From VRUE01 sp963774405 (GTDB taxonomy: Bacteria > Actinomycetota > Thermoleophilia > Solirubrobacterales > 70-9), in assembly GCA_963774405.1 (NCBI GenBank), contig CAVZEV010000004.1, positions 1-64,000 of the forward strand: 64,000 nt of DNA, in the 5' to 3' direction. A model generated the notes under the pieces. That model had not been told where the DNA came from. It did no database searches and was given only the letters and a program-made list of their open reading frames with translations. This document shows positions 51,028-60,614 of the stretch, in pieces. Made by a program: the position numbers and the translations under genes. Numbering within the stretch: the stretch's first letter is position 1; every line of letters begins with the position of its first letter.

Positions 51028-51444
51028 ATGCCTGCTGCCGCACGTAAACCGCGGGCGGGAGCTCAAAAGGCGCAGGCGGGGCCGCCGCAGCCGATCCACA
51101 AGATCAAGGCGGAGTTCTTTCGCACGCTGGGTCACCCGGCCCGGGTGCGCGTCCTGGAGTTGCTGAAGGATGGGGAGCTGACCGTCGGCGAGCTGCAGGC
51201 CGAGCTCGAGATCGACTCCAGCGGGGCCTCCCAGCATCTCGCCGCGATGCGCCGGCAGGGGTTGCTCGAGTCTCGGCGCGAAGGGACGAGCGTCTTCTAC
51301 CGCGTGCGCGACCCGCGCATCTTTCAGCTGCTCGAGACGGCCAAGCAGCTGATCGGCTCCTACCTGGAGGAAACCCAGGCACTGCTTGGCGAGTTGGACG
51401 TGGCACCGCCAACCCGTAGCAAGGCCCGCGCCAAGCGGCGCTGA
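51028..51444 (+). CDS. ArsR-family transcriptional regulator
   Basis: A 138-aa winged-helix repressor. HPARVRVLELLKDGELTVG, DSSGASQHLAAMRRQGLLES and GTSVFYRVRDPRIF are the ArsR core. There is no metal-binding Cys motif (such as ELCVCDL), so it probably senses something other than arsenite or cadmium, possibly redox state or a small ligand. It lies directly upstream of the hydrogenase-like operon and behind its own dyad operator, so it is the natural candidate regulator of both. Confidence 0.85.
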   Translation: MPAAARKPRAGAQKAQAGPPQPIHKIKAEFFRTLGHPARVRVLELLKDGELTVGELQAELEIDSSGASQHLAAMRRQGLLESRREGTSVFYRVRDPRIFQLLETAKQLIGSYLEETQALLGELDVAPPTRSKARAKRR

Positions 51445-51474
51445 GCACGGCGATCGTCCAATTGCTCGTTTCGG

Positions 51475-53410
51475 TTGGTTTGGACCCTGCTTCTCGCCGG
51501 GGCGCTGGCGCCGGTTGCTCCCCGGGCGCTCGGCGCCGCGATCGCCCTCCAGGCCGCGGGCATCGCCCTGCTCGGGAGCGGCGGCGCCCTGGTCCTGTTC
51601 GGGGCACCGGCGTTCGGCGCCGGCTTCGAAGCAGCCTCGATCCGGCGTCTGGGATCGACGGCCTCAGCGGCTTCTTCCTCGCCACCCTGGCCCTGGTCGC
51701 CGTGCCGGCGCTGGATCTACTCCCGCGGCTACCTCGCGGGCGTGGCGCCGCGAGCCGTGCCCTGGTCGCCCTCTGCGGGCTGTTCCTGATCACCCTCGTC
51801 GGCGTCGTCACGGCGCGCGACCCGTCCTCGTTCCTCGCCTGCTGGGAGCTGATGACCCTGGTGCCGGCGGCCGCGATCCTGGTCCGCCGCAGCGACGCCG
51901 ACGGTCCGCCACGCCGTCTTCGTCTACCTCGCGGTCACCCATCTCGGCGGCGTCGGCGTCTGGATCTGCGTGCTCGCGCTGGCTCACTACGGAGCGATCG
52001 GCGAGCCCGGCGGCGCTCGCCGCCCAGGGCGCCGGCGTGCAGGCGCTGATCATCGTCGCCGCGATCGTCGGGTTCGGCACCAAGGCGGGCCTGATGCCGC
52101 TGCACTCCTGGCTGCCGCGCGCCCACCCGGTCGCGCCGAGCCACGTCTCGGCGCTGATGTCGGGGGTGATGATCAAGGTGGCGCTGTACGGGTTGATCCG
52201 CGTCCTCTTCGAGTGGGCCGCCCCGGCTCCGCTGTGGGCGGGGCTCGTGGTCCTCGGCGCTGGGGCTGCTCTCGGCGCTGGGGGGCGTGCTCTACGCGCT
52301 GGTCCAGCACGACCTCAAGCGGCTGCTCGCCTTCTCACTCGATCGAGAACGTCGGGATCGTCGCGCTCGGGCTCGGCGCCTCGATCCTCTTCGCCTCCCA
52401 GGGCGATGCGACCTGGGCGGCGATCGCCTTCGCCGCGGCGCTGCTGCACATCCTCAACCACGCGGTCTTCAAGGCGCTCCTGTTCCTCGCCGCCGGCGCC
52501 TTCGAGCGCGCGGTCGGCTCGCTCGACCTCGACCGGATCGGCGGCCTGCTGCGCCGCATGCCCTGGACTGGCGGGGCCTTCCTGGTCGGCTCGATGGCGA
52601 TCGCCGGCCTGCCGCCGCTCAACGGCTTCGCCTCGGAGTGGCTGACGCTCCAGGCGCTGATCCACGTCGCCATCGGCCCGTCGCTCGGGCTCGGCCTGGC
52701 CGGCGCCCTCGCGGCCGCGGGCCTCGCCGCGACCGCGGCGCTTGCCCTGTTCTGCTTCGTCAAGGTCGTCGGGCTGGTGCTGCTCGGCGCCCCGCGCCGG
52801 GCGGAGGTCGAGGCGGCGGTCGAGGCGCCGGCCGGCATGCGGGCCGCGCCGGTGTTCCTGGCCGGCTGCTGCGTCGCCCTCGGCGCCGTGCCCGGCCTGC
52901 TGATCCCCGCGCTGATGGAGCTGGCGCCGCAGCCGCAGAGCCTGGCCGCCGAGCCGGGCCTCGCGATCCCGGGCACCGGCTCGCTGCCCTCGCCGTGGCT
53001 GCTGTTCGGGCTGCTCGCGCTGAGCGGCGGCGCTCTGGCGCCTGCGCGGCTCCCGGCGGGCGGCGCCCGTCGCCCGCCTGGGCCTGCGGCCAGCGGATCG
53101 AGCCCTCGCTGGGCTGGAGCTCGGCCGGCTTCACCAAGCCGCTGCGACTGGTGCTGGAGGCGGTCCTGCGGCCCCGGCGCGAGATCGAGGCCGTGCGCGA
53201 GCGGCGGCCGGCTGCAGTCGATCCGCTATCGCGGCGAGATCCCGCACCTGTTCGACACGCTGCTCTACGGGCCGGTGCAGCGCGGGGCGCTGGCGGGCGC
53301 CCGCGTCGCCCGCCGCCTGCAGTCCGGCAGCGTCCGCGCCTACGCCGCCTATCTGCTCGCGCTGCTCCTCGGCCTGCTCGTCGCTGGTGCGGATCGGGGC
53401 GATCGGGTGA
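51475..53410 (+). pseudogene. hyfB: Hydrogenase-4 HyfB-like antiporter subunit, broken by several frame slips
   Basis: Fragments of one NuoL/HyfB-type membrane protein follow in order but in different frames: IDGLSGFFLATLALV; WIYSRGYLAG; FLACWELMTLVPAAAILV; VFVYLAVTHLGGVGVW; GFGTKAGLMPLHSWLPRAHP; VQHDLKRLLAFS; IENVGIVALGLGAS; MAIAGLPPLNGFASEW. About eight single-base slips are needed in 1.9 kb, yet no nonsense codons fall inside the conserved blocks. That pattern suits poor consensus quality as well as very recent decay. The protein would pump protons or sodium in a membrane-bound hydrogenase. Confidence 0.72.
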
Positions 53411-54322
53411 GCGCCCTCGCCGGAGCGATCCAGATCATCGGCGGGCTCGCCCTGGCGCCGCTGCTTCCCGGGACGATCCAGTCCCTCAAGGCCCGCCTGC
53501 AGGGGCGCCGCGGCCCCTCTGCCGCTGCAGCCCTACCGGGAGCTGCGCCGGCTCTGGGGGAAGACGCTCGTCGACCCGCAGCCGACCACGGTCGTCTACC
53601 GGCTGGCGCCGTGCCTCGTCGCCGCCGCACTGATCCTCGCCCTGTTCCTGGTGCCGATCGCCGGCCTCTCTCCCGGCTGGCCGCTGGGCAACGACGCGAT
53701 CGTCCTCGTCGGCCTGTTCGCCCTCGCGCGCTTCGCCCTGGCCGCCGCCGGCTGGGACACCGGGTCGGGGTTCGCGCTGATGGGGTCGAGCCGCGACCTG
53801 ACCCTCTCGGTCTTCGCCGAGGCGCTGCTGCGTCCTGGCGCTGATCCTCGCCGCGCTGCCCGCCGGCAGCACCGACCTGGTGGCGATGAGCGCCGCCGCG
53901 AGCGGCTCGGCGATCTGGAGCGAACCGGCCCACTGGTGCGCCGCTGCCGCCTTCGCCCTCGTCGTCCTGGTCGAGACCGGGCGCCAGCCGATCGACAACC
54001 CGGACACCCACCTGGAGCTGACGATGATCCACGAGGGCCCGCTGCTCGAGTACGCCGGTCGCGACCTGGCGCTGCTGCAGTGGAGCGCGGCGGCCCGGCA
54101 CTGGATCTTCCTCGTCATCGCGGCCGAGCTGTTCCTTCCGCACTGGGGAGGGTTCGGGATTCAGCTCGCCTGCCTTGCCGCCGGCGTCGCCGTGCTCTGC
54201 GCGGCGCTTGCCCTCACCGAGACCGCTCAGGCGAAGATGCGGATTCTGCGCGCTCCGGCGCTGCTCGCCGGCGGCTGCCTCCTCGCTCTCGTCGGGCTGA
54301 TCAGCTGGCTGGTGGGAGCTGA
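53407..54322 (+). pseudogene. hyfC: HyfC-like (NuoH-type) membrane subunit, frame-slipped
   Basis: From the GTG at 53407: ALAGAIQIIGGLALAPLLPG, a slip, YRELRRLWGKTLVDPQPTTV, VLVGLFALARFALAAAGWDT, a slip near 53833, then VETGRQPIDNPDTHLELTMI and LEYAGRDLALLQWS. QPIDNPDTHLE with the preceding VVLVETGR is the conserved HycD/HyfC quinone-site-like loop. It is the membrane anchor that connects the hydrogenase module to the ion pump. Confidence 0.75.
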
Positions 54323-54324
54323 GC

Positions 54325-54944
54325 GTGAGCGCGGCCGCGATCGCAGCGCTCGTCGTGCTCGGCTTCGGCGTGATGCTGGTGCGTCGGCGCAGCCTCGCGA
54401 CGCTGCTCGTCGCCGCCCAGGCGATGCTGCTCGGCGTCGCGGCGCTCTCGCTTGCGCGGCGACCGGCCGGCCGCGTTCCTGGTCGCCGGCGATCATCCTC
54501 CTGGTCCGCGCCGTGGCCCTGCCGGCGCTGCTGGTCTTCACTCGTCGCCGCACGCCGGAGCCCTACCTGGTCACCCCCGCGACGACCGTCGTGGTCCGCT
54601 TGCTCGTCGCCACCGTGGTGGCGCTCGTGGCCGTCGCTGCGATCCCGCCGCTCGGGCTCGGCGATCCGGCCGCCGAGCACGGCTCGGTGGCGCTGCTCTG
54701 CCTCGGGATCGCGATCGTCGTCATGCGCCGGCCGGCGCTCCTGCAGGTGCTCGGGATCCTCGTCGCCGAGAACGGCGTCTACCTGCTCGCGATCTCGGTT
54801 CCGGGAGGGCTGCCGTCGCTGATCGAGCTCGGCGTGCTGTTCGACCTGGTGCTCGTCGTCACCGTCGCGGCTGCCTTCACCCACAAGATCCACGCCGAGA
54901 TCGGCACGGGGGATACCGATCTCCTGCGGGGGCTTCGTGACTGA
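54325..54944 (+). pseudogene. hyfE: HyfE-like membrane subunit, one frame slip
   Basis: The GTG at 54325 opens a hydrophobic N-terminus (IAALVVLGFGVMLVRRR, LLVAAQAMLLGVAAL). A slip near 54475 leads to IILLVRAVALPALLVF, then LLVATVVALVAVAAIPPLG, LCLGIAIVVMRRPALLQVLG and ENGVYLLAISVPGGLPSLIE, ending at 54944. These are the helices of HyfE, the NuoK-like antiporter partner. Confidence 0.72.
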
Positions 54945-56420
54945 CGCCGCCCCGGCGCTGATCGTCGCGGTCCTCGCGGTTCCGCTGGGCACTGCCCTGC
55001 TGGTCTGGCTGATGCCCTCGCCCCGCGCCGCGGATCGGCTCAACCTGATTGCGTCGACCTTGACGGCGGCGCTTGCTCTTGCGCTCGCCGTCGTGGGGCT
55101 GGCCGCGGCGCCCGGCGTCGCCGCCAGGGGCAGTTGGTACGTCCTCGACCCGGCCGGCGGAGTGTTCCTGGCGCTGATCGCCGTGGTCGGCCTTGCCAGT
55201 GCCGCGATGTCGCCGTTCTATTTGCGCCACACGGGCCGCAGCTGGTTCACGGCGCGGCGCTCGCACGCCTGGTACTACGCGGCCTTCAACCTCTTCTGGG
55301 TGGCGCTGCTCGCCCTGCCGCTGGCGGGCAATCTCGCCCTCGCCTGGCTGCTGATCGAGGCGACCACCGCTGCCTCGGCGCTGCTCGTCGCCTTCAGCGG
55401 CAAGCGCAGCGCGCTCGAGGCGGGCTGGAAGTACGTCGTGCTCACCACGCTCGGCCTCGCCGTCGCGCTGCTGGGGATCCTGGTGCTCTTCGTCGCCGCC
55501 GGCCCGGACGGTTCGGGCCTCGGTCGCCTCGACTGGCAGGCGCTGGCCCAACTTGGCACGCGGTTGCCCGGGCAGGCGACGCTCGTGGCCTTCGTGCTCA
55601 TCCTCGTCGGACTGGCCGGCAAGATCGGCTGGGCACCGGTGCACAACTGGCTGCCCGACGCCCACAGCGAGGCTCCCGCGCCGGTCAGCGCGATGCTCTC
55701 CGCGGCGCTGCTGCCGACCGTCCTGCTGATCGCCTGGCGCACCAAGCTCGCGCTTGAACCGGCGCTCGGGCCGGGCGCCGTCCAGCAGCTCTTCATCGGC
55801 TTCGGGATCGTCTCGCTGCTGGTCGCGATCCCGTTCCTCTGGCGGCCCCTGCCGTGGAAGCGGCTGCTCGCCTACTCGAGCCTGGAGCACATGGGCATCC
55901 TCGCCCTCGGGATCGGCTTCGGCACCCCGCTGGCGATCGCCGGCGTCGTCGTTCACGTCGCGGGGCATGGCATCGCAAAGGCGCTCGGCTTCTACACCGC
56001 GATTCCGCTGCTGCGCCAGGACCCCGGCACGGCGCAGAGGCGCCTCGAGGACTCGCCCGGGCGAGCGCGCCGACGGCCACCGCGATGTCGGTGAGCCTCT
56101 TCTCGCTCTCGGGCCTGCCCCCGTCGCCGCTCTTCGTCTCCGAGGTGATGATCCTGCTGGGGGGGATGGACGCCGGGCTGATCGCGGTCTCCGCGATCGC
56201 CGCCGTCCTGCTCGCCCTCGGCTTCCTCGGGCTCGCCCACGCTCTGCTGGAGGGGCTGATGGGGGAGAGGCGGGGCCCGCGCCTCCGTCCTTCGCGCTCC
56301 GCGCAGGCGATCGGCGTCCTCTCCGGCGCCGCGGTCCTCGCCCTGCTCGCGCTGAGCGTGGCCGCCTATGCCCTGCCCGGATCGGACATCGTCGCGGCGC
56401 TGACGGGGAGCGGCAGGTGA
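54937..56420 (+). CDS. hyfF: HyfF-like antiporter subunit, one frame slip near the C-terminus
   Basis: From the GTG at 54937, about 370 codons read without interruption: AWLLIEATTAASALLVAF, GLAGKIGWAPVHNWLPDAHS, SAMLSAALLPTVLLIAWR, LLAYSSLEHMGILALGIG and VVHVAGHGIAKALGFYTA. These are NuoN/HyfF signature regions. A slip near 56060 continues in another frame as MSVSLFSLSGLPPSPLFVSE and VAAYALPGSDIVAALTG, ending at 56420. It overlaps both neighbours. A second proton channel of the complex. Confidence 0.8.
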
Positions 56421-57856
56421 GCCCGGTTCCGCTGGCGCACCAGGGCGTCGAGCGAGAGGACGTCGCGGCGTCGGAGTGGCGTCAGGCTTGCGCCGGCGCG
56501 CTCGCCGCCGGCGAGCGCTTCTGCGGGGCCTTCGCCGACCGCTCGGGCTCGCAGAAGCGCTGGCACGCGCTCTTCGCCGAGGGCGCCGACACGCGGGTCC
56601 TTACCGCCCGCGCCGGCCGGGGCGAGCTGCCCTCGATCGTCGATCTCATTCCGGCCGCGGCCTGGGACGAGCGCGAGGCCCACGATCTCTACGGCCTGCG
56701 GTTCGACGGCCATCAGCCGCTGCGCCCGCTGGTAGTCCACCCCGCGGAGACCACCGGCTGGACCGTCCCGGTTGGCGGCGACGGGGTCCACCAGGTCGCC
56801 GTCGGCCCGATGCACGCCGGGGTGATCGAGTCCGGCCACTTCCGCTTCCACGTGGTCGGCGAGCGCATTCTCCACCTCGACCCGCGCCTCTTCTATAAGC
56901 ACCGCGGGCTGGAGCGCGCCGCCGAGGGCGAGGAGCTCGCCGAGGGGCTGGTCTTTGCCCAGCGCGCCTGCGGCGCCTGCGCGGTCGCCAACTCGGTCGC
57001 CTACGCGCTGGCCTGCGAGAGCGCGATCGGCTTGGTACCCCCTCGAGAGCTGCGACGCGCCCGCACCTTGCTGCTTGAGCTGGAGCGCCTCTACAACCAC
57101 CTCAACGACATCGCCGCGGTCTGCGCCGGGGTCGGGTTCGCGGCCGGGAACATGGCCTTCGCGGCGCTGAAGGAGCGGGCGATGCGGCTCAACGAGGCCC
57201 TCTCGGGTCACCGCTTCCTGTTCGGATCGGTCATGGTGGGCGCCGGCCGGCTCGAGCTCTCCGCGAGCGCGGCCGATCGCGCTCGCGGAGAGCTTCGCGA
57301 GCTGAGGCACGACACGGCCAGGGCGTGGCGCGAGATCCAGTTCTCCCCCTCGGTTCAGGCCAGGTTGGAGGGAGTGGGAATCCTCGGCCACGATGACGCG
57401 GCCCGGCTCGGCGCCGTCGGGCCCGCTGCGCGCGCCGCGGGAATGAGGATCGATACCCGCACCGCCAGTCCCGGCCTTTGGTACGGCTCGTCCTTCCCGG
57501 CCGCCGTCCCGCCCCGCGCTCGCGGAGACGTTGCGGCACGGCTCGAGGTTCGAGCCCTTGAGCTGATCGAGGTCTTTGCGCTGCTCGACGAGTTGCTCTG
57601 CGGTCCGCTTCGCCCGGCGGTCGCGAGCCTGGGCAGCGCGCCGAGGGCGCTCGCGGTGGCGCGGGTCGAGAGCCCGCGCGGGGAGACGGTCTGCGCGGTC
57701 GAGCACGACACGTTCCGCCTCGAGCGCCTGCACCTGCGCACCGGCTCCTATGCCAACTGGCCGGCCCTGGCTTTCGCCACCGCGGAAAACCTCCTGCCGG
57801 ACTTCCCCCTGATCAACAAGAGCTTCGAGCTCTGCTACGCCTGCGTGGATCGCTGA
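56417..57856 (+). CDS. hyfG: [NiFe]-hydrogenase group 4-type large subunit (HyfG/HycE-like)
   Basis: A 479-aa protein, intact. The N-terminal third is the NuoC-like domain (LPSIVDLIPAAAWDEREAHD, LYGLRF). The catalytic domain has RACGAC (Cys185, Cys188) and the C-terminal CYACVDR (Cys473, Cys476), so all four nickel-iron ligands are present, unlike Nuo and the ligand-less energy-converting relatives. ELCYAC replaces the usual DPCxxC by two residues before the Cys. No maturation-peptide extension follows, as is normal for some group 4 enzymes. It would reduce protons or oxidise hydrogen, coupled to ion pumping. Confidence 0.85.
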   Translation: MSPVPLAHQGVEREDVAASEWRQACAGALAAGERFCGAFADRSGSQKRWHALFAEGADTRVLTARAGRGELPSIVDLIPAAAWDEREAHDLYGLRFDGHQPLRPLVVHPAETTGWTVPVGGDGVHQVAVGPMHAGVIESGHFRFHVVGERILHLDPRLFYKHRGLERAAEGEELAEGLVFAQRACGACAVANSVAYALACESAIGLVPPRELRRARTLLLELERLYNHLNDIAAVCAGVGFAAGNMAFAALKERAMRLNEALSGHRFLFGSVMVGAGRLELSASAADRARGELRELRHDTARAWREIQFSPSVQARLEGVGILGHDDAARLGAVGPAARAAGMRIDTRTASPGLWYGSSFPAAVPPRARGDVAARLEVRALELIEVFALLDELLCGPLRPAVASLGSAPRALAVARVESPRGETVCAVEHDTFRLERLHLRTGSYANWPALAFATAENLLPDFPLINKSFELCYACVDR

Positions 57857-57858
57857 GC

Positions 57859-58338
57859 ATGTTCGTCTTGCTTCGACACCTGCAGCGCGTCCGCCGCGAA
57901 GCCGCCCTGCCGAGGCGAAGCGGCGCTCGCTCGCTCGCGATCCGCCACGTCGACGCCGGCTCCTGCAACGCCTGCGAGCACGAGCTGACCGCGACCGCCG
58001 CCCCGCAGTACGACCTGCAGCGCTTCGGCCTCGACATCGTCGCCTCGCCCCGCCACGCCGACGTCCTGCTGGTCACCGGTCCGGTCACCGCTCGCATGGC
58101 CGCGTCGCTGCGGGCCGCCTACGAGGCGATGCCCGAGCCGCGCCTGGTGGCCGCCCTCGGCGATTGCGCCCTGGGATGCGGAGTCCTCGCCGCCGCCGCC
58201 GAGCTCGCCGGCCCGCTTGACAGCCTGCTTCCGGTCGACATTCGGATTCCCGGCTGTCCACCCTCGCCCCAGGCGATCGCCGAGGCCATCCTGGCGGCGT
58301 GCTTTCCCGAGCCGCCTCGGCGAGGATTGGCGCGATGA
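57859..58338 (+). CDS. hyfI: [NiFe]-hydrogenase group 4-type small subunit (HyfI-like)
   Basis: A 159-aa NuoB-like protein two bases after the large subunit. DAGSCNACEHEL, ALGDCALGCG and PGCPPSPQAI contain the cysteines that bind the proximal [4Fe-4S] cluster. It passes electrons between the active site and an electron donor. No gene for a ferredoxin-like or formate dehydrogenase partner is present downstream, so the donor is unknown. The stop overlaps the next ATG. Confidence 0.88.
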   Translation: MFVLLRHLQRVRREAALPRRSGARSLAIRHVDAGSCNACEHELTATAAPQYDLQRFGLDIVASPRHADVLLVTGPVTARMAASLRAAYEAMPEPRLVAALGDCALGCGVLAAAAELAGPLDSLLPVDIRIPGCPPSPQAIAEAILAACFPEPPRRGLAR

Positions 58339-58610
58339 CCGAGGCTCGAATCGATGTGCGGCTCCGCCCCCGCGGCCACCGCGATCAACTGATGGGAGCG
58401 GTGGGCGGAGTCCTGCAGGCGCGAGTGACGGCGGCGCCGGTGGACGGCAGGGCGAACAAGGCCCTGTGCCGGATGATCGCCAAGCGGATCGGCGTGGCGC
58501 CGTCGAAGGTGAGCGTCGTTTGGGGTGTGAGGTCGCGAAACAAGGTCGTGAGGGTGGAGGGCGTAAGCGCTGCGGCGTTGGAGCGGGCGCTGCGGGACCC
58601 GGACAGCTGA
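58335..58610 (+). CDS. DUF167 (YggU-type) protein
   Basis: A 91-aa protein coupled by ATGA to the small hydrogenase subunit. IDVRLRPRGHRDQL, VTAAPVDGRANKALCRMIAK and GVAPSKVSVVWGVRSRNKVV cover the compact DUF167 fold. Function of the family is unknown. Whether it belongs to the hydrogenase operon functionally or by chance of position is open. Confidence 0.85.
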   Translation: MTEARIDVRLRPRGHRDQLMGAVGGVLQARVTAAPVDGRANKALCRMIAKRIGVAPSKVSVVWGVRSRNKVVRVEGVSAAALERALRDPDS

Positions 58611-58671
58611 CTCCCGTCCAGCTCTGATCGGCACGCCGAGCGTGATCGACGCGGACGAGCAGGACCGCCCC

Positions 58672-59307
58672 TCACCGCCGTCCGTCGATGCGGGGAAACC
58701 AGGGTGCGCCGCGAAACGGGCTGTAGTCCCCGACTCCGCACGCGATCGCGATCGTCGCGACCAACGCCAGGTAGGCGCCGATCTGCCGACTTGCGCCGGA
58801 TGGGAAGTTGAAGATGATCAGCCAGGCGAGGAGGATCGTTGCCACCACGGCCAGCAGATCGGCTGCCGCGTTCATGGACATATCGGGGCGGAAGAGGGCG
58901 TAGCGTTTCCAGGTGAGGGCGGTCGTGATCGCGACCAGGCCTGCGATGAGTAGGAAGACATCGCCTACGGTCAGGAGCTCGAAGCCGGTTTGGGTTGTTC
59001 CTCCGGCTCCGGCCCAGGGCAGAAAGAGGGAGACGATCAGGAGCACGCCTCCTGCACCGGTGATCAGCTGGTCGGGTGCGTGACCTGCCGCCAGCAGGAG
59101 TCGGTTCTGCTCGCGATATGGAAGCTCGAGCTGCTTCGAGACCCGAAGCAGCATTTCCCGACCTGGCTGCGAGCGACCTGTCTCCACGAAGCTCAGATGG
59201 CGAGCCGAGATTCCGGCGTCGAGCGCGAGTCCGAGCTGGGTCAGGCGACGGCGCTCGCGCCACTGGCGCAGGAGGGATCCAACTTCGGACTGAGAACGGA
59301 CCGGCAT
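58672..59307 (-). CDS. Chimeric protein: Xre/MmyB-type HTH fused to four membrane helices
   Basis: A 211-aa product. Residues 1-76 (LRQWRERRRLTQLGLALDAG, ISARHLSFVETGRSQPGREM) are the N-terminal HTH of an MmyB-like regulator, up to LLAAGHAP. Where MmyB proteins continue with a ligand-binding PAS-like domain, this one changes to a membrane protein (GAGGVLLIVSLFLPWAGAGG, VGDVFLLIAGLVAITTALTW). The junction looks like a deletion fusing two genes, in the same area as other deletion scars, but it could be a genuine membrane-bound regulator. Confidence 0.6.
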   Translation of the reverse strand: MPVRSQSEVGSLLRQWRERRRLTQLGLALDAGISARHLSFVETGRSQPGREMLLRVSKQLELPYREQNRLLLAAGHAPDQLITGAGGVLLIVSLFLPWAGAGGTTQTGFELLTVGDVFLLIAGLVAITTALTWKRYALFRPDMSMNAAADLLAVVATILLAWLIIFNFPSGASRQIGAYLALVATIAIACGVGDYSPFRGAPWFPRIDGRR

Positions 59308-59396
59308 CCTGCCGGCGACCCTATTGCGCGCGGGTATGCAGGTCGATTACCTCGGGGTAATCGACCGGGCCGCGATCGGCTCCGCTGCGTTTCTCG

Positions 59397-60314
59397 TCAG
59401 GCCCCGACGGGGACGTGCTGTTTGAGGAACGCCAGCTGATCGGCCACTACGCGCTCGAAGGCATCGCCGACGTAGATCTCGAAGTGCCCCTCGGGGTAGA
59501 GGCGGATCTCACCGCGCGGGGCGTTGCGGGCGTGGCGCAGGGTGGCCTTGGCGGGGGCGACGCTGTCGGCCTCGCAGATGCAGAACAGGATCGGGCAGCG
59601 GACCCGCGCGGCGTGCCGGCCGGGGCGGCGTCGGCTGATCTGCAGCGCGACCCGGGCGGCGACCTCGTTGCGAAAGGCCAGGCCCTCCGGCATCAGCGCG
59701 CCGTAGCCGGACTCGACATCGGGTGCCGACATCAGCGCCGCCGACCGCGGCGGCCCGGCGAGCGCGACCATGACCGGCGGCCTCCCCGCGAGGGACCCGA
59801 CCGCGTCGCGGAGGGCGAGGGCGCCGACCTTGACCGAGGTACGGGGGTCGGTCGCCAACGCCGAGGCGATGCCATCGGTGAACGGGCACTGGGAGATCGC
59901 TGCGACGACCTCGCCGTCGTCGGCCGCGGTGACGATCGCGTGCCCGCCGCCGAAGGAGGTGCCCCAAACGACGACCCTGGCTGCGTCAACGTCATCGCGT
60001 GAGCGGGCGTAGGCAACCGCCGCCCGCCAGTCCGCGAGCTGCCGGTCGATGTCGAGCAGCTGCCGTGGCTCGCCGCCGCTGGCGCCGAAGTGTCGATAGT
60101 CGAAGACGAGACAGGCGTAGCCGGCCGCGCAGAATCGCTCGGCGTAGGCGTCCAGCCTCATCTCCCGGACCGCGCCGAGTCCGTGCGCCATGACGATCAC
60201 CGGCGGCGCCTCGGCGCCCTCGGGCAGGTAGAGCCAGGCGGCGCAGCGATCTTGGCCGGACTCGAAGTCGACGTCGAGGCGCTTGAACGCGCTCACGGCT
60301 GCATCGGAAGACAT
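59397..60314 (-). CDS. Alpha/beta hydrolase
   Basis: A 305-aa enzyme. VIVMAHGLGAVREMRLDAYA gives the oxyanion region, GTSFGGGHAI the nucleophile elbow (Ser), and the later ICEADSVAPA and PEGHFEIYVG supply the acid and the catalytic His. YLPEG near the start and DYRHFGASGGEPRQL resemble DLH/Ysr-type esterases. Substrate unknown. The intergenic stretch 59308-59396 holds nothing notable. Confidence 0.85.
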   Translation of the reverse strand: MSSDAAVSAFKRLDVDFESGQDRCAAWLYLPEGAEAPPVIVMAHGLGAVREMRLDAYAERFCAAGYACLVFDYRHFGASGGEPRQLLDIDRQLADWRAAVAYARSRDDVDAARVVVWGTSFGGGHAIVTAADDGEVVAAISQCPFTDGIASALATDPRTSVKVGALALRDAVGSLAGRPPVMVALAGPPRSAALMSAPDVESGYGALMPEGLAFRNEVAARVALQISRRRPGRHAARVRCPILFCICEADSVAPAKATLRHARNAPRGEIRLYPEGHFEIYVGDAFERVVADQLAFLKQHVPVGA

Positions 60315-60510
60315 TGGCCAACTGTATTCCTAGGGAATCCGACTTCCACGGCGAGGCCGCCCTCGGGTCGGGCCTCGGCGAGCAGGGTGGCGTGGTGGGC
60401 GGTCGCGATGGCGCGGACGATCGAGAGAGGCTGAGGCCGTGGTGGCCGTCGCTCGGTGCCGAGGCGCTGGAAGGGCTCGAGCAGGCGGCCCCGCGTCCGA
60501 TCACATTGAG
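60293..60510 (-). pseudogene. Histidine kinase C-terminal (HATPase) relic
   Basis: The minus strand reads LLEPFQRLGTER, then LSIVRAIATAHHATLLAEA and RPEGGLAVEVGFP: the G2 box and last strands of a sensor-kinase ATPase domain. The rest of the domain is missing, apart from short upstream scraps. The 300 bp between 60315 and 60614 hold nothing else besides the toxin-antitoxin promoter. Confidence 0.55.
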
Positions 60511-60614
60511 GACGGGCTCCTCCTTCGCTCCGACATCCACGCGCCTTTCGACCTCGGACTGTTCGCAGCAGTGTGGCGGACCCGGCGATCTGACTTCCCG
60601 TACAATGTCCGGGC

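Noticed and set aside
53349..55043. A 564-codon minus-strand frame opposite the hydrogenase membrane subunits
   Set aside because: Highly charged shadow composition, antisense to recognisable HyfC/HyfE helices.
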